Shown: positions 21,281 to 28,613 of the stretch, in pieces
How the letters are laid out: every line of letters starts with the position of its first letter
Position numbering within the stretch: the first letter of the stretch is position 1
Virus record (IMG/VR): IMGVR_UViG_3300020057_000496
Span: 1-64,000 of that record
From: a virus
Length of the DNA stretch: 64,000 nt
Reading direction: 5' to 3' (one strand)
Translations under genes and position numbers: made by a program
Notes under the pieces: generated by a model
Database searches by the model: none
What the model was told of the DNA's origin: nothing
What the model saw: the letters and a program-made list of their open reading frames with translations, nothing else

Positions 21281-22946
21281 CTGTTCGAATGAATTTGAAA
21301 CAAGCCGACGCGGCCGACTTATTGGTTGCTTCTTCCTTGCATTGATCGTCGTCCTTTGGTGTGCCTTTGCGTTCGCCTCGACGGTTATCCTTCCGACAGA
21401 GGACGACATGATCGACGCAAGCGACGTTGTCGCCGTCGCGAAGGTGACAAGCATTACTTCTTACGACACCGACGTGGGCATACGGACACTAGTAGACTTC
21501 GCAGTCAGTGAGGTACTGAAGGGAACCCCGCCGCCGGGACTGGCTGTCCGTGAACTTGGCGGCAAGGTCGGAGAAAATGTCTTCTGGATTCCGGGTTCCC
21601 CGACTTACCGGGTTGGCGAACGTGTGATGGTATTCCTTGACCAGCGGGAGGACGGGACTTATCGAACCAAGCTCCTTGATGCCGGTCGTGTTCCGGTTCT
21701 TCCTGACGGAGTTGCGCGGAGTATGTCTGGGGACACGCTGGACACCTTCAAGTCGAGACTCACAAGTCGAGTCCTGCAGCGTAAGCAGGAATTACAGTCC
21801 CGTTCGGCGAGAGCGGCCAGCGCGACCTTTATGGTTCAGCCAGCGCCCCTTTCCGGTCCTGCCGAGAGCCAGGCAGAATTTCGTTTCATGACCGATCCTC
21901 CGTCGCTCTGGCTGAACAGGCCAGTCATGGTCTACGGCGACCCCGCTGGTGACGCCAAGATTGGACCAGTCGAGTCAAGACGTGCCGTGGCTGACGCGGC
22001 GGCTTCATGGTCAAGCGAGGCGAACGTAATCTTCGCCTACGCCGGGGACACGCCAGCAGTTGGGTACGCATGTGTCCCGGACAAGCTACTCGTGCAGTTC
22101 CGGGATGTCAAGAACGACATCGAGGACCCCAGTAACTGCTCGGGCGTTTTGGCTATAGGTGGTTTCTGTACTAGTGGCCTAGTGAGCGGCAAGTACCGCA
22201 TTGCATCAGGGGCCGTAGTTTTTAATAATGGCTGGGAGGGCTGTTCGTTCTGGAGCGCAGACAATATCGCCGAAGTCATGACTCACGAGTTCGGCCATGC
22301 GGTAGGACTTGCTCATTCCGCCGAGAGTGGCCAGACCTCGACGCCACACCTGGCAGACGCAACGATGTACTGGACGGCCCATTTCGACGGGCGACGTACC
22401 GGTCTGCGTGCGTACGACAAGGGGGCCATTCAGTCCCTTTATGGTTCAGTCAGGGCCTCGCCTGTACCGACGCCAGTCCCAACCAGGACGCCAGTACCAA
22501 CTGCGACAGTAGTCCCAACGGCGACTCCGACACCTATCCCTACTCCGGTCCCGACAGCCACGACGACGCCCGGCCCGACTGGCTCACCGGCCGGTCGATT
22601 CCTTGAGGTCCGGCAACTCCTGATTAAAGGTTCTGCCCGGAGGGGGCGTTCGGGGACACTCACGTTCAAGCTCGTCACAACCGAGAAACTCCCGAAGGAC
22701 CGGCCGACTGTTTTGTTCGCCAGTGAACTAGGCGGCAGTGTCCTGAGTAATCAGAATATTCAGAACGTCCAGACGTACGGGGAAACCCTGACCTTCCGTG
22801 CTGTCAATGTACCAAGTATTTTTTATCGAACCAGTATCAGAGTGGTCGTGATCGTCGGGCAGCGAGTCGCATTCGAGACGCTGACTTGCACCGCGCGTGA
22901 TCTTCTGCTCGGTACTACTATTTACTGCAGCCTAATAAAGGACTAG
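21273..22946 (+). CDS. Secreted matrixin-type zinc metalloprotease
   Basis: 557 residues from ATG 21273 (GTG 21261 is a possible alternative). A basic start followed by a long hydrophobic segment (LIGCFFLALIVVLWCAFAFA) is a signal peptide or anchor. Near residue 338 the metzincin zinc site reads THEFGHAVGLAHS (HExxHxxGxxH), followed by a Met-turn-like ATMYW. A Pro/Thr linker of about 40 residues then leads to a C-terminal beta domain. Matrixins cleave extracellular proteins. A secreted protease is unusual in a phage and lies in an accessory region with a sulfatase; both could act on the host surface or matrix. The enzyme class is confident; the role is inference. Confidence 0.75.
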   Translation: MSDCSNEFETSRRGRLIGCFFLALIVVLWCAFAFASTVILPTEDDMIDASDVVAVAKVTSITSYDTDVGIRTLVDFAVSEVLKGTPPPGLAVRELGGKVGENVFWIPGSPTYRVGERVMVFLDQREDGTYRTKLLDAGRVPVLPDGVARSMSGDTLDTFKSRLTSRVLQRKQELQSRSARAASATFMVQPAPLSGPAESQAEFRFMTDPPSLWLNRPVMVYGDPAGDAKIGPVESRRAVADAAASWSSEANVIFAYAGDTPAVGYACVPDKLLVQFRDVKNDIEDPSNCSGVLAIGGFCTSGLVSGKYRIASGAVVFNNGWEGCSFWSADNIAEVMTHEFGHAVGLAHSAESGQTSTPHLADATMYWTAHFDGRRTGLRAYDKGAIQSLYGSVRASPVPTPVPTRTPVPTATVVPTATPTPIPTPVPTATTTPGPTGSPAGRFLEVRQLLIKGSARRGRSGTLTFKLVTTEKLPKDRPTVLFASELGGSVLSNQNIQNVQTYGETLTFRAVNVPSIFYRTSIRVVVIVGQRVAFETLTCTARDLLLGTTIYCSLIKD

Positions 22947-22949
22947 GGA

Positions 22950-23450
22950 ATGAACCAATTTGAGAAGCAAGTACGTGAGTTCCATGCCCACTTTGGCGCA
23001 ACTGTCGGGGACGCCCGCAACCCCGGACTTAATGAGTCGGCCCTTCGTAAGAACTTACTGCTGCAAGAGGTAGACGAGTTTATTCACGCAGTCGAATGGG
23101 GAGATTTTGACGGATCAATCCGAGAGCTACTTGACATTCTTTACGTGACGATCGGAGCACTTGTTGCATTCGGGGTCGAGGACATAGCGAGCTATTTTTC
23201 AGAATTGCACGAGGCTAACATGCGCAAAGAGGGTGGTTCGACTCGTGAAGACAGAAAGATCGTAAAGCCGGAAGGTTGGCAGCCGCCACACATCGGTCGG
23301 CTAATCGAGGCCCAACGCCTACGCGGCGAAGGTTCGGACCCGGCAAAGCCAGTGACAGGGAAGCCCGTGACTACGAAACCAGTGACGACGAAGCCTACGA
23401 AGCCAAGGAAAGAAGGGGCCAGTGTCTCAACTGAAAACAATCCTGGCTGA
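22950..23450 (+). CDS. MazG-like / phosphoribosyl-ATP pyrophosphohydrolase-like protein
   Basis: 166 residues, ATG 3 bp after the protease stop. The all-alpha NTP-pyrophosphohydrolase pattern is visible: NLLLQEVDEFIHAVEWGD, then RELLDILYVTIGALV, then LHEANMRKEGGSTREDRKI. The acidic E-x-x-E and D residues would bind Mg2+. Such enzymes hydrolyse nucleoside triphosphates to monophosphates or act on alarmones. The C-terminal tail (repeated KPVTTKP) is low-complexity and overlaps the next gene by 29 bp. Confidence 0.65.
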   Translation: MNQFEKQVREFHAHFGATVGDARNPGLNESALRKNLLLQEVDEFIHAVEWGDFDGSIRELLDILYVTIGALVAFGVEDIASYFSELHEANMRKEGGSTREDRKIVKPEGWQPPHIGRLIEAQRLRGEGSDPAKPVTGKPVTTKPVTTKPTKPRKEGASVSTENNPG

Positions 23451-23676
23451 GATTCGGAATCTCATCGACGCCCTTGAGTCCGCCGAAAGGGCTAAGTTCG
23501 AACAGGAGAACATAGCCGGGGAACGTAAGTTCGTTCTCGTTAAGCTGAAAAAAGGACTCATAGAGCTACGTGCACAGAGAGAGAAGGCACGCACTTCGCC
23601 AATTCGAGGGTCCTTCTGGCACGCGATTGACGACTGTACTAGTCTACTGGGGGAAATAGATGAAGTCATCGAGTAG
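23422..23676 (+). CDS. Small coiled-coil protein
   Basis: 84 residues from a GTG that follows AGAAGGGG inside the end of the MazG-like gene. Almost entirely heptad-like charged helix (IRNLIDALESAERAKFEQEN, KLKKGLIELRAQREKAR). Its 3' end overlaps the membrane-protein gene by 17 bp. No family recognised. Confidence 0.5.
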   Translation: MSQLKTILAEIRNLIDALESAERAKFEQENIAGERKFVLVKLKKGLIELRAQREKARTSPIRGSFWHAIDDCTSLLGEIDEVIE

Positions 23677-23971
23677 TATTTTTGAATTCTTCGGGGCGCT
23701 AGTAGTATTACTAGTGGCCGTCGTAGCCTCGACGGTTGGTTTTAGCATACTCTTGTCGGTCGGCTATTTCGTGACTGTACTAGTCATGCCGTTATGGCAG
23801 GTACCACTGGCCAACTTCTTCCCGTTCTGTGTCGGGGTCGGCCTACAAGGAAAAATCCTGTTCACCGTTTGTTCGCCCCCATTCGGCAAAGATGACGGGG
23901 CACTAGCGCGGATCTTCGTGTTGCTCCTGGTCGGCCTCATCGCCGTAAGCATGCGATATTTACTGTTGTAG
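23660..23971 (+). CDS. Multi-pass membrane protein
   Basis: 103 residues, ATG after GGGGGAAATAG. Three hydrophobic spans are visible (FFGALVVLLVAVVAS through VLVMPLW, then FVLLLVGLIAVSMRYLLL), with a central Cys-containing loop. No family recognised. It is the last gene before a promoter and operator region. Confidence 0.5.
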   Translation: MKSSSSIFEFFGALVVLLVAVVASTVGFSILLSVGYFVTVLVMPLWQVPLANFFPFCVGVGLQGKILFTVCSPPFGKDDGALARIFVLLLVGLIAVSMRYLLL

Positions 23972-23994
23972 GGTCCAGGCCGTGGTGCTACAGT
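23966..23994 (+). promoter_or_regulatory. Probable promoter of the sulfatase gene
   Basis: TTGTAG and TACAGT separated by exactly 17 bp, with TG one base upstream of the -10 (GTGCTACAGT), an extended -10 layout. It overlaps the end of the membrane-protein gene and precedes the operator repeats. Other candidate promoters in this window share the extended TGnTAnnnT form. Confidence 0.5.
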
Positions 23995-24020
23995 GCCCCC
24001 GTTGAGTCAATGTCCGATTC

Positions 24021-24069
24021 AATCAGGTTGCTCGGTCGAGCAATCAGGTTGCTCGGTCGAGCAATCAGG
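24021..24069 (+). promoter_or_regulatory. Tandem palindromic operators upstream of the sulfatase
   Basis: A 21-bp unit is repeated twice and begins a third time. Each full unit holds the 16-bp palindrome TTGCTCG-GT-CGAGCAA (24028-24043 and 24049-24064). The centres are 21 bp apart, two helical turns, so two dimers would bind the same face. The sites lie between the candidate promoter and the GGAGGAGG ribosome-binding site, a position suited to repression. Confidence 0.6.
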
Positions 24070-24080
24070 AGGAGGAATAC

Positions 24081-25328
24081 GTGAAAAAGATTCTCGTCGT
24101 AGCACTGCTTGGCCTACTGCTAACTCCCGATTTTTGCTGGGGAAAACCGAACATCCTGGTCGTAATCGCGGACGACATGGACTGGGTTACGTTCAACGCG
24201 ACGCCGGGCCTGGCCGAGATCGCCAGTCAGGGGGTGTTGTTCAATGCGGTCACGAGCACGCCGCTCTGCGGGCCTTCCAGGGCCTCGATCTTGACCGGCC
24301 GGGCCGCGCACAATCACCGTGTTCTGGGCAATGAGCGGAGCGCCCATAACGCGGCCTGGTACGCCAACGTACTTGGCAAGACTTTTGCTGACTACTGCCA
24401 GGGTGAAGGGTACCGGACGGTGATGGCCGGTAAGTACGCGAATCCATTCGACCAGCTCGACACGACTGGCTGGGATTCCTGGATTCCGCCCGAGGGGCGC
24501 GGCGAGCGCCAGGTTGGCCCATTCTGGCACGACGTGATGGTAGATCGGGTTGTCCTGGACATTGAGGCGCACCCGGACCAGCCTACGGTCGTCTGGTACA
24601 GTAGCACGATCCCCCACGGCCCCCTGATTCCGAGTAACGCCTACGCCGGGGTCATGGCAGGACTAACCCTACCAAAGGGGCCGAGCTTTAATGAGGCGGA
24701 CGTAAGTGACAAGGTGTCCTCCGTCTCGCTATTGCCGCTGTTTAGCGAGACTCAGCTAGTTGACCTAGAGAAGCGTTTCCGGCGGCGCGTGGAGATGTCG
24801 TTGTCGCTGGTGGACGGGATTCGGCGGCTGACAGAGGCACTGTCCGGCCGGCCGCTTTACGTTTTCTTCGTGTCCGACAACGGTTTTTTCGAGGGCCAGC
24901 ACCGAATCTTCCAGGGGAAGGGCTTGCCGTACGAAGAGGCGATCCGGGTGCCGATGTTCGTTGTTGGCGCAGGGGTCACGCCGGGTACCTCGCCGGCGTT
25001 AGTGTACGCCGGGGACATCGCGCCGACCGTCACCTCGCTCTGTGAGGCGAGTCCACGCGAAATGGACACGCATACATTAATCCCTCTTTTATCGAACCAC
25101 CTGCAGCCCTGGCGCAAGCGCGTTTTGGCCGAACACGGCTGGCGTGCGATCCGGACGGAGGTTCGGAAGCTGGTTCGATTTAGTGGAGGTGGTCGGGAGC
25201 TATTTCACCTTGGCGAGGACCCGTACGAGCTGTTGAGCAGGAGCAAGACTGTCCAGAGCCTAGAGGCCTACTTGGACAGGATGCTTGCTTGTTCGGGCGA
25301 AGATTGTTGGGAGATTGAGACAGAATAG
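24081..25328 (+). CDS. Sulfatase (formylglycine-dependent), secreted
   Basis: 415 residues from GTG behind AGGAGGAGG. A signal peptide (KKILVVALLGLLLTPDFCWG) is followed by the sulfatase fold: NILVVIADDMDW with the metal-binding Asp pair, then LCGPSRASILTGR at about residue 58, the C-x-P-S-R site whose Cys is converted to formylglycine, and later FVSDNGFFEGQHR with metal ligands. It would remove sulfate esters from polysaccharides or other molecules outside the cytoplasm. Activity depends on a host formylglycine-generating enzyme. It has its own promoter and operators, so it behaves as a separately regulated accessory gene. The family is confident; the substrate is unknown. Confidence 0.8.
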   Translation: MKKILVVALLGLLLTPDFCWGKPNILVVIADDMDWVTFNATPGLAEIASQGVLFNAVTSTPLCGPSRASILTGRAAHNHRVLGNERSAHNAAWYANVLGKTFADYCQGEGYRTVMAGKYANPFDQLDTTGWDSWIPPEGRGERQVGPFWHDVMVDRVVLDIEAHPDQPTVVWYSSTIPHGPLIPSNAYAGVMAGLTLPKGPSFNEADVSDKVSSVSLLPLFSETQLVDLEKRFRRRVEMSLSLVDGIRRLTEALSGRPLYVFFVSDNGFFEGQHRIFQGKGLPYEEAIRVPMFVVGAGVTPGTSPALVYAGDIAPTVTSLCEASPREMDTHTLIPLLSNHLQPWRKRVLAEHGWRAIRTEVRKLVRFSGGGRELFHLGEDPYELLSRSKTVQSLEAYLDRMLACSGEDCWEIETE

Positions 25329-25330
25329 GC

Positions 25331-25464
25331 TTGACATGCCGTCCCTTAATGAGTATTTTTCTAAAATCTGGCGGTAGGGCGTGCCGTTAATGCGCGAACC
25401 TACTCGGGAGGTGCCGTATACTTCCCGAGGAATCCCCGCCCCTTCAGGGCGGGGAGGATGTCAA
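25331..25464 (+). mobile_element. Degenerate TnpB-family element remnant, copy C
   Basis: Begins with a decayed left end (TTGACATGCCGTCCCTTAATG) and continues with the right-end block of the family (GCGAACCTACTCGGGAGG, then the CCCCGCCCCTTCAGGGCGGGG hairpin) ending in GAGGATGTCAA at 25464. Part of the C-terminal tnpB region present in copies A and B is missing. The sequence just downstream, where a guide would lie, is the operator region of the next gene. Confidence 0.65.
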
Positions 25465-25468
25465 GAAG

Positions 25469-25511
25469 TGCTCGATTGGTCGAGCAAGAGATTGTTCGAT
25501 TGGTCGAACAA
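25469..25511 (+). promoter_or_regulatory. Pair of palindromic operators upstream of a putative regulator
   Basis: Two inverted repeats: TGCTCGA-TTGG-TCGAGCA (25469-25486) and TTGTTCGA-TTGG-TCGAACAA (25492-25511). Centres are 24 bp apart. The half-sites closely match those upstream of the sulfatase, implying one regulator for both genes. They end 17 bp before the start codon of the next gene. Confidence 0.6.
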
Positions 25512-25527
25512 TCCGAAAGGGAGAGAC

Positions 25528-26058
25528 ATGGCACCGAAGAATAACGTGATGAAGCTGGCGACCTCCGATACGGGCGACACCGACGCGCCGACGGACGCAA
25601 CCGGAGACGCAACGGACGAGACGACCTCGACCATGGCGTCACCGACCATGGACGTACACACCACGGACGTACACACCACGGTCATGGTGGAACAGTTCAT
25701 CAGGCGGCGCGAAGAGGCCATTGCGGCGTCGGCATCGATCGATGCCGAGATGGACACAGCAATCTCCGATCTTGAGGCCCAACTGGAGGTTCTGTACGGG
25801 GCGCGCGGTTCGCGCCCGAAGCAGGGTACTCGCCGGGCCGCAGCCCGCCGTCAGGTTCCGATCGGGTCCGACCGGCTGAACTGGGACGAGAAGCTGTCCG
25901 CGCAGGAAGCCCACTTCACCATCGACGACTTGATGACCGACAAGGCGACCGCCGAACGCGGTCGCCAGGCATGCCACCAGGCTGTCAACCGCTGGGCAGA
26001 GAAGGGGCTAGTGAAGAAGCTGGGCGACGGGCGTATCCGCAAGAACGCCACCCGGTAA
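25528..26058 (+). CDS. Putative DNA-binding regulator with winged-helix-like C-terminus
   Basis: 176 residues from ATG 25528 behind GAAAGGGAGAG; the frame extends upstream through the operators and transposon remnant but that part is not expected to be translated. A Thr/Asp-rich N-terminal tail with the repeat DVHTT is followed by a coiled coil (about residues 55-90), a basic segment (RRAAARRQ) and a C-terminal AVNRWAEKGLVKKLGDGRI that resembles a winged-helix wing. It has its own operator pair, which suggests autoregulation. A strong hairpin terminator follows. Family not recognised. Confidence 0.45.
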   Translation: MAPKNNVMKLATSDTGDTDAPTDATGDATDETTSTMASPTMDVHTTDVHTTVMVEQFIRRREEAIAASASIDAEMDTAISDLEAQLEVLYGARGSRPKQGTRRAAARRQVPIGSDRLNWDEKLSAQEAHFTIDDLMTDKATAERGRQACHQAVNRWAEKGLVKKLGDGRIRKNATR

Positions 26059-26088
26059 GCCGTCGGCCGACAAACTCGTCCTCGACGG

Positions 26089-26131
26089 GGAATGGGGAGT
26101 CTGATATAAGCAGGCTCCCCATTCCTGTTTG
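26089..26131 (+). terminator. Hairpin terminator after the putative regulator gene
   Basis: An 11-bp perfect stem (GGAATGGGGAG / CTCCCCATTCC) with a 15-base loop, followed by TGTTTGT. The U-tract is short, so termination may be partial. It lies 30 bp after the stop codon. Confidence 0.55.
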
Positions 26132-26200
26132 TGGGACGTGAGGTGTTATGGACGCACATGAAGCCGCCGGGAGACTCCGGCAGGAATCCGAAACTCTTAC

Positions 26201-27484
26201 CAACAGCGAGCGCAGGCCCCGTCCTTTAGGGTGGGGTAAGCGAGCCATAAATGCGTCAACGCCTACAGCCCACGACGGACGAAGCCGAAGCACTTCTGGA
26301 GCATGCTGCTCAGGCACGCTTCGTCTGGAATCTCGCCCTTGAGCAGGCGAACCAGTACCGCCACGATCGTGGTCCGACGCCAGGATGGGCTGCGCAATGC
26401 CGCCAACTCGTGCAACTTCGGGCGGAGCACAACTGGATTGGTACGGGATCGTCAAGCATTCAGCAGCAGGCGCTCAAAGACCTGGCGCAGGCGTTTATTA
26501 ACTGGTGGAAACGTCCGGGCCACTTTGGGCGTCCGACTTGGCGAAAGCGTGGGCAGCACGAAGGCTTCCGCGTCGTGAACGTCACCGAGAGGTCAGTCGA
26601 GATTCTGCACCGGAGGGCGGCCACCGTCTTCGTTCCCAAGGTTGGTCGAGTACGCTTTCGAATCACACGACCGGTGCCGCTCGGCATCAAGTCGTATCGC
26701 ATCCGACGGGACGCGGCGGGTCGCTGGTGGCTGGCGTTCGCGGTCAAGCCGCAGGCGCTCACGAGAGGCGAAGGCGAGGTCGGTATCGACCGTGGCGTCG
26801 CACAGTCGCTAGCATTCTCCGACGGGACGTTTAGTCAGACACCGTCGCTGTCGTTGCCCGAACGGCGCCACCTGTTGCGCCTACAGCGCAAACTCGCGCG
26901 GCGGGTGAAGGGCAGTGTCCGTCGTGGCCGGGTCAAGCTCGCCATCGCTCGGCTGCGGGCGCGCGAGTCGGACCGCGCAAAAGACTGGGTCGAGAAGCAG
27001 ACGACGCGGATCGTCCGCGCGTCGCGTCTCGTGGTGATCGAGAAGCTTCAGATTCGGAACATGGTGCGTAGCGTCAAGGGCTCCATCGAGGAGCCCGGCA
27101 AGAACGTCCGCCAGAAGGCGGGCCTGAGCCGTGTGATCCTGGCGCAGCGCTGGGGCTTGTTTGCCAGGCGCCTACGAGAGAAGTCGGAACTAGCCGGTGT
27201 TGAGCTGATCGAAGTCAACCCGGCGTACACGTCGCAGCAGTGCTATGCGTGCGGCCACACGGCACCGGAAAATCGCGAGAGCCAAGCGAAATTCAGATGC
27301 CAATCGTGTGGCCGCTCAGCGAACGCAGACACCAACGCGGCGAAGAATATCCTTGCGGCAGGGCGTGCCGTCAATGCGCGTGGAGGCACAACGGTGCCGC
27401 TGAAGCGCGAACCTACTCGGGATGTACGCCGTGCCGCGTAACTTCCGAGGAATCCCCGTCCCTTCAGGGCGGGGAGGATGTCAA
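26201..27484 (+). mobile_element. Complete IS200/IS605-family TnpB element (no TnpA), copy D
   Basis: 1284 bp. The left flank is TTAC; the right terminus is TCAA. These are the same left and right cleavage tetranucleotides described for the IS608 group. Subterminal hairpins lie at both ends (GCCCCGTCC-tttagg-GTGGGG on the left, CCCGTCC-cttca-GGGCGGG on the right). Only tnpB is present, so movement needs a Y1 transposase in trans. A CAA microhomology makes the boundary ambiguous by three bases. Two deleted copies (A, B), a decayed one (C) and a truncated one (E) lie in this window. Confidence 0.8.
26251..27441 (+). CDS. tnpB: TnpB RNA-guided nuclease
   Basis: 396 residues, ATG shortly after the left-end hairpin. 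The three RuvC motifs are intact: VGIDRG with the first Asp (about residue 179), VVIEKL with the Glu (about residue 262), and NADTNAAKNI with the last Asp (about residue 358). A four-Cys zinc ribbon (CYACG ... CQSCG, about 331-355) lies between the second and third. TnpB proteins use a right-end-derived RNA to cut the empty donor site next to a short motif, helping the element to be retained. The length is typical. The 3' end of the gene probably overlaps the guide-RNA scaffold. Confidence 0.85.
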   Translation: MRQRLQPTTDEAEALLEHAAQARFVWNLALEQANQYRHDRGPTPGWAAQCRQLVQLRAEHNWIGTGSSSIQQQALKDLAQAFINWWKRPGHFGRPTWRKRGQHEGFRVVNVTERSVEILHRRAATVFVPKVGRVRFRITRPVPLGIKSYRIRRDAAGRWWLAFAVKPQALTRGEGEVGIDRGVAQSLAFSDGTFSQTPSLSLPERRHLLRLQRKLARRVKGSVRRGRVKLAIARLRARESDRAKDWVEKQTTRIVRASRLVVIEKLQIRNMVRSVKGSIEEPGKNVRQKAGLSRVILAQRWGLFARRLREKSELAGVELIEVNPAYTSQQCYACGHTAPENRESQAKFRCQSCGRSANADTNAAKNILAAGRAVNARGGTTVPLKREPTRDVRRAA

Positions 27485-27504
27485 CAAGAACGCCAGGTAC
27501 CTAG
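27340..27504 (+). ncRNA. Candidate TnpB guide RNA (omega RNA) with guide in flanking DNA
   Basis: By analogy with characterised TnpB systems, the RNA scaffold spans the end of tnpB and the right-end hairpin, with the guide given by bases just past TCAA. This block is the most conserved part among copies A-E, including copies that have lost all other tnpB sequence, which supports an RNA or cis-acting function. The predicted guide begins CAAGAACGCCAGG. The 5' end is a guess. Confidence 0.45.
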
Positions 27505-27669
27505 AGTCACTGGCCGCAAGTGCGACCGGGAGAGACGGCCGAGTTCCGATTGCCAGTAGGCTGTTCGATCAAGCGGTAGAGAAGGCCGTTACCGCGTATC
27601 TCCTGGCGATTGGGAACTCACGGGATCTCACACTCTTCATTCAACGCGAGCTGTGTTCGAGGTGCGTAG

Positions 27670-28281
27670 ATGTCTCTCAAGATCAATCAGTCAGAAAACC
27701 AAGAGTTACTCACCGTACAGATACAGAAGCCTAGCGCGAAATACTTTGATGAGATGTTGCGCATGTCCAGCGCGGCCGACTTGCTGCGGTCGGGCGTCTT
27801 CCCGAACGCCAAGGAAGTCACCGAGAGCTTCGGGGCGTACGACGCTGTCCGGAGGCACCTCTGGCGCGACTTCAAGCCGGACGACGACGAGGTGCTCTGT
27901 ATTTGCGTCGCGGACGGCCGGACGCCACGGACAGCACTGACGTTCGGGCTCCGTTCGGCCTGGACCTGTATCTCGGTTGATCCAAATCTCAACACCGGGC
28001 GCTTCCCGTTTTGGGTAACGAACTTCCGACGGCTCTTGATGTTCGCAAAGAAGATCGAGCAGTGCCAGTTCTCGGCACGGAAGGTGGTTGTCGTCATGGT
28101 CCACCCCCACGTCAAGATCCCACTCGCACTGGAAGCGATCACCGGATTCGAGCAGCGGGCGGTCGTGTCGATGCCTTGCTGTGTAAAACAGGAGATCCCC
28201 GGCCATCCACCCGACCTGGAGTACCACGATAGAGGGGTCTGGTCGCCACAGCGGACGGTGAAGGTGTGGAAGCAAATCTGA
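27670..28281 (+). CDS. Hypothetical protein with Rossmann-like motif
   Basis: 203 residues, overlapping the end of the interrupted gene. The segment VLCICVADGRTPRTALTF (about residues 77-94) followed by CISVDP reads as a Rossmann strand-loop-helix with a second-strand Asp, similar to nucleotide- or SAM-binding folds, and a Cys pair (PCC) appears later. A methyltransferase-like role is possible, but no catalytic motif is visible. I do not recognise the family with certainty. Confidence 0.5.
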   Translation: MSLKINQSENQELLTVQIQKPSAKYFDEMLRMSSAADLLRSGVFPNAKEVTESFGAYDAVRRHLWRDFKPDDDEVLCICVADGRTPRTALTFGLRSAWTCISVDPNLNTGRFPFWVTNFRRLLMFAKKIEQCQFSARKVVVVMVHPHVKIPLALEAITGFEQRAVVSMPCCVKQEIPGHPPDLEYHDRGVWSPQRTVKVWKQI

Positions 28282-28421
28282 AATCTTATCTTGACGTTGT
28301 CAAGCTGGTCGTCGAGTTACTTGACGGACGGGTAGTCGAGCCGGAAGATGATCAATCCAGCGACGAGGACCAGGTCATTGAGACAACCTCGATAGGACAT
28401 TGCATGCCACTAGTTAGGTAG
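28266..28421 (+). CDS. Possible small acidic protein (51 residues)
   Basis: A GTG start 16 bp inside the preceding gene opens a frame reading EANLKSYLDVVKLVVELLDG followed by an acidic stretch (EPEDDQSSDEDQ). The composition and helix pattern look protein-like. The ribosome-binding site is weak. Function unknown. Confidence 0.35.
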   Translation: MEANLKSYLDVVKLVVELLDGRVVEPEDDQSSDEDQVIETTSIGHCMPLVR

Positions 28422-28436
28422 AAGTCTAGGGACAAG

Positions 28437-28464
28437 TTGAATTACTGACTCGGTGTCGTAAAAT
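28437..28464 (+). promoter_or_regulatory. Probable promoter of the MoxR-VWA operon
   Basis: TTGAAT and TAAAAT with 16 bp between them, in a 190-bp stretch without a gene before the MoxR-like ATPase. The leader that follows contains a perfect 7-bp hairpin (GCCTTCC-tccc-GGAAGGC, about 28525-28543) whose role is unknown. Confidence 0.45.
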
Positions 28465-28613
28465 CGCTAGCCTTTCTGTTCCTTTCGATCTAATCTCTCC
28501 GACAATCAAGTCGGGCACACGGAGTGGCCTTCCTCCCGGAAGGCGGTAAGAGGACTAGGACCCGCCCTTCGTGCTGCTTTCATGACCGACCTAACTCGGA
28601 AGGAGAGTTGAGA

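Larger units (their letters stand above)
26148..27734 (+). pseudogene. Gene interrupted by the TnpB element
   Basis: An ATG behind GAGGTG opens a frame (DAHEAAGRLRQESETLT) that is cut at 26200 by the element. Joining base 26200 to 27485 restores one uninterrupted frame: the split Thr codon is completed and the sequence continues KNARYLESLAAS to the TAG at 27732. The rebuilt protein is about 100 residues, helical, with a C-x2-C (LCSRC) near its end. Function unknown. The exact restoration shows that the insertion was clean and left no target duplication. Confidence 0.65.

Noticed and set aside
26251-27441. TnpA (Y1 transposase) partner
   Set aside because: No HUH/Y1 motif protein is encoded beside either tnpB; the elements are tnpB-only.
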